Shown one piece after another: positions 5,054 to 12,427 of a stretch of 13,520 bases of DNA. The stretch's first letter is position 1; each line of letters begins with the position of its first letter. Source of the DNA: JBBQZL01 sp038207745 (GTDB lineage Bacteria > Actinomycetota > Thermoleophilia > Solirubrobacterales > 70-9); the NCBI GenBank assembly GCA_038207745.1, contig JBBQZL010000054.1, positions 1-13,520 on the forward strand, in the 5' to 3' direction. The notes under the pieces are model-generated. The model was not told the DNA's origin and ran no database searches. It saw only the letters and a program-made list of their open reading frames with translations. A program made the translations under genes and the position numbers.

Positions 5054-6532
5054 ATGAAATTGAGACTAGGCCTAGGCGCTGTGATGGCGCTGGGCATTTC
5101 CTTGCTTTTGCCAGGGGCGGCGTTTGCCGGTCCGATATCGGACGCATTGGCCACCAAGTCAACCGAGATCGACATGGTCTGGGTGGCTCTGGGCACGGTC
5201 CTCGTGTTCCTCATGCAGGCCGGGTTCATGTTCCTGGAGGTTGGCTTCTCGAGGATGAAGAACGCGGGAACCGGAGTGGCGAAGATCTTCGTCAACCTCG
5301 CCGTTGTGACGCTTGCATGGTGGGTGATGGGCTACGCCATCAACGGTTTCGGCAATGACTTTGTCGGAACATCCGGTTTCTTCTTCCACTTTGATCAGTC
5401 GATCATCGGGTCTGATGGAGCCAACTTCAACGTTGACGCACCGACCACGATGCTGATGCTCTACGGACTGGCCTTCTGCGCGGTCTCGCTGGCAATCGTC
5501 TGGGGCACGACGCTGGAACGGATCAAGTTCGGCGCCTACGTGATCTACGGGATCGTCTTCGGTGCGCTGATCTACCCGATCATCGCGCACAGCGTCTGGG
5601 GCGGAGGGCTGCTCTCCGACGTCGGCGGCAAGCCGGTGATGGACTTTGCCGGATCATCGGTGGTCCATCTGACCGGTGCGGTCGGCGGGCTGGCCGTTCT
5701 TCTCCTGCTTGGCGCTCGCAAGGGCAAGTACGGAGCGGACGGCAAGCCTCGCGCGATCCCGGGCCACTCGATGCCGCTTGTCGGCCTCGGCGTGATCATC
5801 CTCTGGATCGGCTGGTTCGGATTCAACGGTGGTTCCACATTCGGGACGGACGGCTCGTTCTTCGGTGAAGTGATGCTGAACACGCAGCTGGCCGCAGCCG
5901 CAGGTGTGATCGGAGCGTGTTCGATCATCTACCTGAAGACGAAGACGCTGGATGTCGGTATGGCCGGCAACGGCGCGATCGCGGGGCTGGTCGCGATCAC
6001 GGCGCCATCGGGCTTCGTCGAGTACTGGGCGGCACCGATCATCGGGTTGATTGCCGGCGTGCTGGTTGTCTTCGCGGTGCTGGCGATCGAGAAGTACCTC
6101 GACGACCCGGTTGGTGCTCTCTCGGCTCACGGCCTGGCCGGAATCTGGGGGACGCTCGCCGTCGGGATCTTCGCCTCACCGCGACTGATCCTCGACGGCG
6201 CCGGTTCGGGTATCTGGTACTCGATCTTCGGGGACCAATCGTACAGCTCGACGTTCGGGCAGCTCGGCGTGCAGGCGCTCGCCGTGGTCTTCGTGATCGT
6301 CGTCGTGTTCACGCTCTCCTACATCACCTTCAGATTCATCAAGGCGACAACGGGATTGCGCGTCGACGAGGCCGAAGAGGATGCGGGGCTGGACATCAGC
6401 TCGCACGGTATGTATGGATACCCCGAGGCGTTCATCCCGCAGCCTGAGTACCCATCGCCGCCGATTTCACCGTCGGTTGCCGGTACACCGGTTGAGACGA
6501 TGGCTCCGGCCACAACGATCAGCGATTCCTGA
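5054..6532 (+). CDS. amt: Ammonium channel Amt
   Basis: A 492-residue membrane channel of the Amt/Mep/Rh family, which conducts ammonium into the cell. A cleavable signal peptide (1-25, ending Ala-Phe-Ala) precedes about eleven hydrophobic segments. The pore's twin histidines are present as His179 (IIAHSVWGGG) and His359 (SAHGLAGIWG). The family motifs AGFMFLEVG (56-64), DFAGSSVVH (197-205) and FGFNGGST (255-262) are intact. The cytosolic C-terminal helix (GLRVDEAEEDAGLDISSHG), which couples the trimer subunits and contacts PII, is canonical. About 35 Pro/Ser/Thr-rich residues follow it, a longer tail than in E. coli AmtB. The ATG at 5054 has an ideal AGGAGG 7 nt upstream. The PII gene begins 19 bp downstream, the standard amt-glnK pairing. 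Confidence 0.96.
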   Translation: MKLRLGLGAVMALGISLLLPGAAFAGPISDALATKSTEIDMVWVALGTVLVFLMQAGFMFLEVGFSRMKNAGTGVAKIFVNLAVVTLAWWVMGYAINGFGNDFVGTSGFFFHFDQSIIGSDGANFNVDAPTTMLMLYGLAFCAVSLAIVWGTTLERIKFGAYVIYGIVFGALIYPIIAHSVWGGGLLSDVGGKPVMDFAGSSVVHLTGAVGGLAVLLLLGARKGKYGADGKPRAIPGHSMPLVGLGVIILWIGWFGFNGGSTFGTDGSFFGEVMLNTQLAAAAGVIGACSIIYLKTKTLDVGMAGNGAIAGLVAITAPSGFVEYWAAPIIGLIAGVLVVFAVLAIEKYLDDPVGALSAHGLAGIWGTLAVGIFASPRLILDGAGSGIWYSIFGDQSYSSTFGQLGVQALAVVFVIVVVFTLSYITFRFIKATTGLRVDEAEEDAGLDISSHGMYGYPEAFIPQPEYPSPPISPSVAGTPVETMAPATTISDS

Positions 6533-6551
6533 GAAAGAGGGAGCTACCAAG

Positions 6552-6920
6552 ATGAAGAAAATCGAGGCGTTCATTCGCCACGAAGCGTTTGAGCCGATCC
6601 GGATGGAGTTGCTCGAGCGAGGCATTCCCTCAATCTCGATCATCGAGGCGAAGGGATCGGGTCGCCAGAAGGGCGTGGTCGAGAAGTACAGAGGCTCGAC
6701 CCTGACCGTCAACGTGCGGCCGAAGCTGAAGCTCGAGATCGTGGTCGAGGACCACGATCGGGGGGCCGTCATCGAGACGATCCTCAAGCATGCGAGATCG
6801 GGCGAGATCGGCGACGGGAAGATCTTCGTGATCCCGGTCGAGGAAGCAATCCGGATCAGAACCGGCGAAGACGGTGAGCCGGTCCTCCAGGCCCATGATT
6901 CCGGGGAGGCGCCGGGCTGA
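6552..6920 (+). CDS. glnK: PII nitrogen signal protein, T-loop Leu51 variant
   Basis: A 122-residue PII protein, the trimeric sensor that binds ATP/ADP and 2-oxoglutarate and blocks Amt with its T-loop. Numbering matches E. coli GlnB/GlnK directly. Gly37-Arg38-Gln39-Lys40-Gly41, Lys58, the B-loop (SGEIGDGKIF) and the C-loop (Arg101/Arg103, RIRTGE) are conserved, so nucleotide and effector binding look intact. The T-loop reads YRGSTLTV: Arg47, which plugs the Amt pore, is kept. Position 51, the Tyr that is uridylylated in proteobacteria and adenylylated in actinobacteria, is Leu, and Glu50 is Thr. Ser49, the cyanobacterial phosphorylation site, is present. No glnD-like modifying enzyme follows. 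AGAGGGAG lies 8 nt before the ATG. About ten extra C-terminal residues are acidic and Gly/Pro-rich. Confidence 0.95.
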   Translation: MKKIEAFIRHEAFEPIRMELLERGIPSISIIEAKGSGRQKGVVEKYRGSTLTVNVRPKLKLEIVVEDHDRGAVIETILKHARSGEIGDGKIFVIPVEEAIRIRTGEDGEPVLQAHDSGEAPG

Positions 6921-6967
6921 GGCCTCCAAATCGGCGATCAGTGGTGACCCGGGCAGATAGTGCGAGG

Positions 6968-6996
6968 TTGCACGATCGGCCCGGGCGCATTACTGT
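6968..6996 (+). promoter_or_regulatory. Promoter TTGCAC-17-TACTGT
   Basis: TTGCAC (6968-6973) and TACTGT (6991-6996) are separated by exactly 17 nt, the best -35/-10 pair I see in the window. A start near 7003 would give only about 60 nt of RNA before the intrinsic terminator at 7026-7062. It could drive a small RNA, or be a decayed or coincidental promoter. Confidence 0.5.
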
Positions 6997-7002
6997 GCCT
7001 CG

Positions 7003-7062
7003 CGCAAGGCGTTTCTGGGGTTGAGAAAGAGGCTTGCGGCCGATCGGCTGCGGCCTCTTTTT
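7003..7062 (+). ncRNA. Candidate short RNA (promoter plus terminator)
   Basis: This is the interval between the predicted start of the TTGCAC/TACTGT promoter and the T-run of the intrinsic terminator. It has no open frame with a ribosome-binding site. The 5' part (7003-7025) is unstructured and the rest is the terminator stem. The simplest alternative is that only the terminator is real, serving amt-glnK. I do not recognise an RNA family. Confidence 0.3.
7026..7062 (+). terminator. Intrinsic terminator
   Basis: AAAGAGG (7026-7032) pairs with CCTCTTT (7054-7060). The stem continues through G/C-rich and G:T pairs to a GATC loop (7042-7045), with a one-base bulge. T-run 7058-7062 follows directly. 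It lies 105 nt after the PII stop and before the promoter of the cyclase gene, so it ends the amt-glnK transcript and/or the short RNA. Confidence 0.8.
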
Positions 7063-7101
7063 CCGTTTCCGGTTCAAGCGGGGCAAATTGCGCGATTACG
7101 G

Positions 7102-7130
7102 GCGACATCCGCCCGAGATGCCGTTAGCCT
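7102..7130 (+). promoter_or_regulatory. Promoter of the MerR-cyclase gene (GCGACA-17-TAGCCT)
   Basis: GCGACA (7102-7107) matches TTGACA at 4 of 6 positions and lies 17 nt from TAGCCT (7125-7130). The box ends 10 nt before the ATG at 7141, so the transcript would have almost no leader. The ten bases TTAGCCTCGG (7124-7133) recur exactly at the right end of the window (13505-13514). Confidence 0.45.
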
Positions 7131-7140
7131 CGGTGGACCG

Positions 7141-8334
7141 ATGGCTGCCAACGACCAGATCACGATCAGCGAGGCGTCACGAAGGTCCGGGGTTTCGACC
7201 ACGACCTTGAAGCGATGGGCGTCGGAAAAGGTGATCCCGGTCAAGCGGGGTCGCTGGACCAAGACCGCAGCGGCCCAGGCCCGCGTCGTGGCGAGGATGC
7301 GAGAGCGCGGCTACTCGCTCAAGCAGCTCAAGGATGCGGGCAGGGAGGGAAAGCTTGCCTTCGGTTACGCGGAGGAGCTGTTCCCGGATTCCGCGCGGAC
7401 CTTCACGATCGATGAGGCTGCCCAGGAGACGGGGCTGCAGCCGGAGTTGATCGACCGGATCCTGACCCTGATCGGAACTCCGGCCGGAAGGGACCCGGTC
7501 CTCGGACCCGAGGATGTCGAGGCGATCCGCCAACACGCCAAAGTGCTCGAGTCCGGGTTTCCGCTCGTCGCCTTTCTCCAGCTCCTGCGTGTCTACGCGC
7601 AGTCCGTCCGGAGGATCGCCGATGCCGAGGTCCGGCTCTTCCATCTCTATGTCCACGAACCGCTGATCCACGACGGCGTGCCCGAGATGGAGATGGCCGA
7701 GGAGATGGAACAGCTCGCCTCCGACCTGCTCCCTGCCGCGAAGCCGCTGTTCGAGTACCTGCACCACCGATACCTGCGCTTCTTCATGGAGCAGGACGTG
7801 GTCGGGCATATGGAGAATGAGTTCGAGAGGGGGGGTGACTCCCAACTGGGCCGTGTTTCGGTGGCGCTCTGCTTCATCGACCTGACCGGCTTCACGCGCT
7901 ACACAGAGGAAGAAGGTGATGCCGAGGCGCTCGACCTGGTCGAGAACTTCGTCGAGACGGTCGAGGCGACGCTGCCGCTCGAGGCGACGATCGTGAAGAC
8001 GATCGGTGACGAGGTGATGATCGTCTCCCCGGACCCGAGGTCATTGACCGAGTGGTGCGTCGGGCTGCTCTCGTTGCTCACCGAACGCCCTCAGCCCCGG
8101 GCGGGGATCCATTACGGTGAAGCCGTCTACCGCGACGGCGATTACTTCGGCGGGGACGTCAACCTGGCGCACCGGGTCGTGACGCGGGCGATGGGCGGGG
8201 AGGTCCTGGTCACCGATCGGGTGGTCGAGTCGATCGCAGGTCACGATGTGCTCGACTTCGACCCGATCGGGGAGGTCGCGCTGAAGGGCTTTCCAGAGCC
8301 GACGCCGCTCTTTGTGATCCGCGCCCGCGAGTAG
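7141..8334 (+). CDS. MerR-type HTH fused to class III adenylate cyclase
   Basis: A 397-residue soluble protein in three parts. Residues 7-66 form a MerR-like winged helix-turn-helix (SEASRRSGVSTTTLKRW, then RERGYSLKQLKDA). Residues about 86-215 resemble the helical regulatory domain found before the cyclase in mycobacterial Rv1264. Residues 238-397 are a class III cyclase domain with every catalytic position present: metal-binding Asp247 (FIDLTGFT) and Asp290 (TIGDEV), adenine-selecting Lys286 and Asp334, and transition-state Asn341 and Arg345. It should therefore make cAMP from ATP; the Lys/Asp pair argues against guanylate cyclase. No membrane segment is present. The ATG at 7141 was chosen over a TTG 120 nt upstream because that extension would translate through the terminator. 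The gene is monocistronic, 109 nt before tilS. The DNA target and input signal are unknown. Confidence 0.9.
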   Translation: MAANDQITISEASRRSGVSTTTLKRWASEKVIPVKRGRWTKTAAAQARVVARMRERGYSLKQLKDAGREGKLAFGYAEELFPDSARTFTIDEAAQETGLQPELIDRILTLIGTPAGRDPVLGPEDVEAIRQHAKVLESGFPLVAFLQLLRVYAQSVRRIADAEVRLFHLYVHEPLIHDGVPEMEMAEEMEQLASDLLPAAKPLFEYLHHRYLRFFMEQDVVGHMENEFERGGDSQLGRVSVALCFIDLTGFTRYTEEEGDAEALDLVENFVETVEATLPLEATIVKTIGDEVMIVSPDPRSLTEWCVGLLSLLTERPQPRAGIHYGEAVYRDGDYFGGDVNLAHRVVTRAMGGEVLVTDRVVESIAGHDVLDFDPIGEVALKGFPEPTPLFVIRARE

Positions 8335-8443
8335 CGAGAAGAGAAGCCGGGTGGCCGCGTGCCGGTCCTCCGGACTGTTCGAAATCGCGGGCTTTTTCGC
8401 TATTTGCACACTTTTCCGCCGACTGTGTGTGAATAGTTGCGTT

Positions 8444-9814
8444 ATGGAAACACCTGCGGCTCTGCAGACGCTGGTGGACGCGATCCTTGGAAGCCGACTG
8501 GTCGGGCCGGGTTCGCGTGGAGTTGTCATGGTTTCCGGCGGTGCTGATTCAGCCTGTCTGGCTGCGGGCCTGGTCGAGGTGGCGGGACGCGCCAACATGG
8601 AGGCGCTCCACATCAATTATGGCCTCCGGGACGACTCGGATCGCGACGAGGCCGTGTGCCGGCAACTTTGCGCCAGGCTGCGGATCGACCTCCGGGTCGA
8701 GAGACCGAAGCTTGGCCCCGGGAATACGCAGGCAGGGGCCCGTGAGGCCCGCTACGATGCTGCAGAGCGATTGCGCAACTCGGCCGGCGCCAAGTGGATC
8801 GCGACCGGCCACACACGCTCCGACCTTGCCGAAACCGTCCTCTACCGGATGACCACCTCACCCGGTTCGCGGGCGCTGCTCGGCCTTGCTCCGCGCAATG
8901 GCCGCGTCGTCCGTCCGTTGCTGGCGCTTGGGCGCGAGCAGACACGTGCGGTGGCCGGGGACATCGGGCTGCCCTACAAGGACGATCCTTCAAACGAGGA
9001 CCCCCGGTATGCGCGAACCAGGATCCGCCATGAGGTCCTGCCGGTGTTGCGGGAGATGAACCCCGCGGTCGAGCGAAACATCGCCGCCACCTGGGCCGAG
9101 CTCTCGGAGGAGGCCGACGCGCTCGAGGGATTCGCGCAGGACGCGCTGCTGGCTGCCGGAGTGATCGACGGCGAGACCGCTATCCGCGCCGATGCCCTCT
9201 CTTCGCTTCACCCGGCGATTCGGAGGATCGCGCTCCGCCGGCTTGCGCGCTGGGCGCTTGGCCGCTCGTCAGCGCTCGGCGCGGTGCGCGCCGCGGAGGT
9301 CTGGAGGGTCGCGTGCCGGCCGGAGGGCGGGGTTGTCGAGCTGTCCGGCGGATTGATGGCGATCTGCGAGTCGGGATGGATCCGCTTCGAGGCCGAGCCA
9401 CGGCCTGCCGATCAGGAGGCGATCAAGATCTCCCGCGCCGCCACCGTCGGCCTCCCGGTTCCCGGGGTCTGCTCCTGGGGCTCGTGGTCGCTTCAGGCAG
9501 AGGTGCGGGACGGCATCGTCCGGCCGTCCGGTCCCGATCTTGCAACGCTTGATTCCGATGCCCTCGGCTCCGATCTCGGGGTTCGCTGCTGGCGCGAGGG
9601 CGACAGGATCCGCCCACTGGGACTCGGCGGCACCAAGAGCCTTCAGGATCTGTTCACCGACCACCGGGTTCCCCGGTCGATCCGCCACTCGGTCCCACTC
9701 GTCGTTGCCGGTGACCGGATCGCCTGGGTGCCGGGGCTCGCCGTCTCGGAGGATTTCCGAATCCGTCCGACCACCCGCAGCGCCACCGTGATCACCGCAA
9801 CTGATTGGCGGTAG
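8444..9814 (+). CDS. tilS: tRNA(Ile)-lysidine synthase TilS
   Basis: A 456-residue ATP-pyrophosphatase that converts C34 of the tRNA-Ile CAU anticodon to lysidine, allowing AUA decoding; it is essential in most bacteria. The PP-loop SGGADS is at residues 31-36. HINYGLR and GHTRSDLAETVLYR are the N-terminal nucleotide- and tRNA-binding segments (the more usual form of the latter is GHHxDDxAET). DPSNEDPRYARTRIRHEVLP is the classical TilS signature. The C-terminal TilS domain appears near 385-450 (WREGDRIRPLG, LQDLFTDHRVP). The frame is open to GTG 8351, but ATG 8444 was preferred because family homology starts just after it and an AATAGT -10-like box (8432-8437) ends 6 nt before it. No Shine-Dalgarno is seen. 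It heads the conserved tilS-hpt-ftsH block. Confidence 0.95.
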   Translation: METPAALQTLVDAILGSRLVGPGSRGVVMVSGGADSACLAAGLVEVAGRANMEALHINYGLRDDSDRDEAVCRQLCARLRIDLRVERPKLGPGNTQAGAREARYDAAERLRNSAGAKWIATGHTRSDLAETVLYRMTTSPGSRALLGLAPRNGRVVRPLLALGREQTRAVAGDIGLPYKDDPSNEDPRYARTRIRHEVLPVLREMNPAVERNIAATWAELSEEADALEGFAQDALLAAGVIDGETAIRADALSSLHPAIRRIALRRLARWALGRSSALGAVRAAEVWRVACRPEGGVVELSGGLMAICESGWIRFEAEPRPADQEAIKISRAATVGLPVPGVCSWGSWSLQAEVRDGIVRPSGPDLATLDSDALGSDLGVRCWREGDRIRPLGLGGTKSLQDLFTDHRVPRSIRHSVPLVVAGDRIAWVPGLAVSEDFRIRPTTRSATVITATDWR

Positions 9815-9820
9815 TACCCT
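9815..9820 (+). promoter_or_regulatory. -10-like box (TACCCT) before hpt
   Basis: TACCCT directly follows the tilS stop codon and ends 8 nt before the chosen hpt GTG. This suggests a leaderless hpt transcript in addition to read-through from tilS. No convincing -35 is seen. Confidence 0.45.
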
Positions 9821-9828
9821 CCGGCACC

Positions 9829-10377
9829 GTGTCAGGCGCAGACCTCAAACCGGTGTTGCCCCCGATGGACATCCTGGTCCCTGGAGATGATCTCCGGCGA
9901 CGCGTCGCCGAGCTCGGCATGGAGATAACCCGCGATTACCAGGGAAAGGACCTCGTCCTGGTTGGCGTCCTCAAGGGCGCGGTCATCTTCATCGCCGACC
10001 TGATGCGCCACCTCGAGGTCCCCTGCGAACTCGATTTCATGGCCGTTTCGAGCTACGGCTCGGCGAAGGATTCCTCAGGCGTGGTCAGGATCCTCAAGGA
10101 TCTCGACGCCCCGATCGCCGGTCGCGATGTGCTGATCATCGAGGACATCATCGACTCGGGCCTGACCCTCCAGTACCTGTTGCGCAGCCTCAAGGCACGC
10201 GAGCCACGGACGCTCGAGGTCTGTGCCCTGCTGACCAAGCCGGATCGCCATCGTGTCAACGTCAAGACCCGCTACGTCGGTTTCGAGATTCCCGACCGGT
10301 TTGCGATCGGATACGGACTCGACCAGGGTCAGAAGTACCGAAACCTCGACTACGTCGCAGCGCTGGCTGAGCGTTGA
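9829..10377 (+). CDS. hpt: Hypoxanthine phosphoribosyltransferase
   Basis: A 182-residue purine salvage enzyme that joins hypoxanthine or guanine to PRPP to give IMP or GMP. The PRPP-binding loop VLIIEDIIDSGLTL spans 101-114, with the acidic pair Glu105-Asp106. The LKGAVIFIADL segment (48-58) and the flexible-loop SSYG (74-77) are typical. Near the C-terminus, Lys137 (LLTKP) and GFEIPDRFAIGYGLD (151-165) match the base-binding region of bacterial HPRT. Length is normal for the family. Start candidates are TTG 9805 (overlaps tilS), GTG 9829 and ATG 9865. GTG 9829 was chosen because it follows the TACCCT box by 8 nt. The tilS stop is 14 bp upstream and the ftsH start 40 bp downstream. Confidence 0.94.
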   Translation: MSGADLKPVLPPMDILVPGDDLRRRVAELGMEITRDYQGKDLVLVGVLKGAVIFIADLMRHLEVPCELDFMAVSSYGSAKDSSGVVRILKDLDAPIAGRDVLIIEDIIDSGLTLQYLLRSLKAREPRTLEVCALLTKPDRHRVNVKTRYVGFEIPDRFAIGYGLDQGQKYRNLDYVAALAER

Positions 10378-10404
10378 GGCCCCCGCCCGGCGCAATCTCC
10401 CTGG

Positions 10405-10410
10405 TACCCT
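10405..10410 (+). promoter_or_regulatory. -10-like box (TACCCT) before ftsH
   Basis: This is the same hexamer as before hpt. It ends 7 nt before the TTG at 10418, which supports both leaderless transcription and this unusual start codon. No clear -35 or ribosome-binding site is present. Confidence 0.45.
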
Positions 10411-10417
10411 GACCCAG

Positions 10418-12376
10418 TTGAGACGTTTCTTTAAGAGCGCCGCATTTCCGATCCTGCTGGTGGTCATCCTGGCCTTCGTTGCCCAGCAGGTGATCAGTCC
10501 TGGGCCGGATACCCAGAATCCGGTCTACAGCGAGTTCCTGACCCAGGTAGACAAGGGCGACGTCGCCGAAGTCACCGTCAACACCAAGGACAACTCGCTC
10601 GACGTCAAGCAGACCGATGACACGAGCTACTCGACCGGTTACCCGCCCGAGACCTCGCAGAGCCTGATCAATCAGCTCCAGCGCGCGGGCGTCCAGACCA
10701 AGGTCAAGGGCACCGGCGGTTCGGGGCTGCTGACGCTTCTCACCTACATCCTGCCCTTCGTGCTCTTCTTCGGCTTCTGGATCTTCCTGATGAACCAGAT
10801 GCAGGGCGGCGGCTCGCGGGTGATGAACTTCGGCAAGTCCAAGGCCAAGCGGATGTCGGTAGACGCGCCCAAGATCAGCTTTCGTGACGTGGCCGGGGCA
10901 AACGAGGCCGTACAGGAGCTCCACGAGATCAAGGAGTTCCTCGAGAACCCGAAGAAATTCCAGGCGCTCGGCGCGCGAATTCCCAAGGGAGTGCTCCTCT
11001 ACGGACCACCGGGCACGGGCAAGACCCTGCTCGCGCGTGCTGTCGCGGGTGAGGCCGGGGTTCCCTTCTTCTCAATCTCGGGGTCGGACTTTGTCGAGAT
11101 GTTTGTCGGCGTCGGCGCCAGCCGCGTCCGAGACCTCTTCGAGCAGGCCAAGCAGAACTCACCCTGCATCATCTTCATGGACGAGATCGACGCCGTCGGT
11201 CGCCACCGCGGTGCCGGCATGGGCGGCGGCCATGACGAGCGTGAGCAGACCTTGAATCAGCTCCTGGTCGAGATGGACGGTTTCGAGACCAAGGACAACA
11301 TCATCCTGATCGCCGCGACCAACCGCCCCGACATTCTCGATCCGGCGCTGCTCAGGCCGGGCCGCTTCGACCGCCAGGTTGCCGTCGACCGCCCTGATCG
11401 CCAGGGACGCAAGGCGATCCTCGAGGTCCACACCAGGGGCAAGCCGCTGGCCAAGGAGATCGACCTCGATGTGCTCGCGGGCCAGACACCGGGCTTCACC
11501 GGAGCCGATCTCGCCAACCTGATCAACGAGGCTGCGCTCCTGACCGCTCGCACCGGCAAGCGAGAGGTGACGATGAAGGAGCTCGAAGAGGGGATCATGC
11601 GGGTGATCGCCGGTCCGGAGAAGACGACCCGGATCATGTCCGAGAATGAACGAAAGATCACTGCCTTCCACGAGCTCGGACACGCGATCGTCGGCCATGT
11701 GCTTCCCAACTGCGACCCGGTCCACAAGGTTTCGATCATCAGCCGCGGCCAGGCCCTCGGATACACGATCTCGCTTCCGGTCGAGGACAAGTTCCTGACC
11801 ACGCGAGCAGAGTTGTCGGAGACGATGGCGATGACCCTGGGCGGCCGTGCCGCAGAGGAGATCGTCTTTGGTGAGATCACAACAGGCGCGTCGAATGACC
11901 TCGAGAAGGTGACCGCCACCGCGAAGCAGATGGTGATGCGCTTCGGCATGTCCGAACGCCTCGGACCGCGCGTCTTTGGTCATGATCGCACCCAGCCTTT
12001 CCTGGGCCGCGAGTTCTCGTCCGAGCCCGACTACTCAGACGAGATCGCGCGGGAGATCGATGACGAGATCCGCCGTATCGTCGAGATCGCCCATCAGTCG
12101 GCGAGAGACATCCTGACCGAGAATCGAGAGAAGCTCGACCGGATCTCCAGCATCCTTCTCGAGCGCGAGACGATTGACGCGGACCAGTTCCTGGCACTTC
12201 TTGACGGCGCCGCCGCCGAGGACGTCTTTGTCGACGAGGAGGAGCCACCCAGCGCCCCGGCGGCTCCCGAGGCAGAGCCGGAAGCGGCGGTCCGCGAAGG
12301 ACCTCGTGCGATGCCGTCGCCGCCCCGTCCGGGATACGCCGGCGGATCGGCGGAGATGCGCAGCAACGACGCCTGA
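10418..12376 (+). CDS. ftsH: ATP-dependent zinc metalloprotease FtsH
   Basis: A 652-residue membrane-anchored AAA+ protease that extracts and degrades misfolded membrane proteins and some regulators. Two transmembrane segments (about 10-26 and 104-127) flank an extracytoplasmic domain. The AAA module has Walker A GPPGTGKT (196-203), a pore loop (MFVG, 228-231), Walker B IIFMDEID (251-258) and the second region of homology ending RPGRFDR (313-319). The zinc site is HELGH (418-422), with Asp494 as the likely third ligand; HEAGH is more common. The C-terminal 60 residues are acidic and Pro/Ala-rich. The frame is open back to 10253, inside hpt. I chose TTG 10418 because the protein then begins MRRFFKSAAF just before the first membrane helix, as in related FtsH, and the TACCCT box is 7 nt upstream. 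Confidence 0.96.
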   Translation: MRRFFKSAAFPILLVVILAFVAQQVISPGPDTQNPVYSEFLTQVDKGDVAEVTVNTKDNSLDVKQTDDTSYSTGYPPETSQSLINQLQRAGVQTKVKGTGGSGLLTLLTYILPFVLFFGFWIFLMNQMQGGGSRVMNFGKSKAKRMSVDAPKISFRDVAGANEAVQELHEIKEFLENPKKFQALGARIPKGVLLYGPPGTGKTLLARAVAGEAGVPFFSISGSDFVEMFVGVGASRVRDLFEQAKQNSPCIIFMDEIDAVGRHRGAGMGGGHDEREQTLNQLLVEMDGFETKDNIILIAATNRPDILDPALLRPGRFDRQVAVDRPDRQGRKAILEVHTRGKPLAKEIDLDVLAGQTPGFTGADLANLINEAALLTARTGKREVTMKELEEGIMRVIAGPEKTTRIMSENERKITAFHELGHAIVGHVLPNCDPVHKVSIISRGQALGYTISLPVEDKFLTTRAELSETMAMTLGGRAAEEIVFGEITTGASNDLEKVTATAKQMVMRFGMSERLGPRVFGHDRTQPFLGREFSSEPDYSDEIAREIDDEIRRIVEIAHQSARDILTENREKLDRISSILLERETIDADQFLALLDGAAAEDVFVDEEEPPSAPAAPEAEPEAAVREGPRAMPSPPRPGYAGGSAEMRSNDA

Positions 12377-12384
12377 CTGCGTCT

Positions 12385-12407
12385 GTCCTGACGGCCCCCG
12401 GCCGGAC
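12385..12407. terminator. Possible hairpin between ftsH and the GGDEF gene
   Basis: GGCC/GGCC (12393-12396 and 12400-12403) surrounds CCC, and GTCC (12385-12388) pairs with GGAC (12404-12407) with a 4-nt bulge on the left. It sits in the 51-bp gap between two convergent stop codons. There is no T-run. Confidence 0.3.
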
Positions 12408-12427
12408 CGCGTCACTCCGACGGCTCT

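Noticed and set aside
7021..7140. TTG start at 7021 for the MerR-cyclase, adding 40 residues
   Set aside because: It would translate through the intrinsic terminator stem at 7026-7062 and add a sequence unlike MerR proteins. The ATG at 7141 has its own promoter-like elements.
8404..8430. CACAC...GTGTG inverted repeat upstream of tilS as a cAMP-CRP site linked to the neighbouring cyclase
   Set aside because: The half-sites are in the opposite order to the CRP consensus (TGTGA-N6-TCACA) and the spacing is 13, so it does not match.
10253..10417. ATG start at 10253 for ftsH, overlapping hpt by about 125 bp
   Set aside because: The extra 55 residues are Ser/Thr/Arg-rich out-of-frame hpt sequence. 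Family N-termini begin just before the first membrane helix.
11159..11983. 274-residue minus-strand frame opposite ftsH
   Set aside because: Antisense shadow of strongly conserved FtsH sequence, with no independent start signals.
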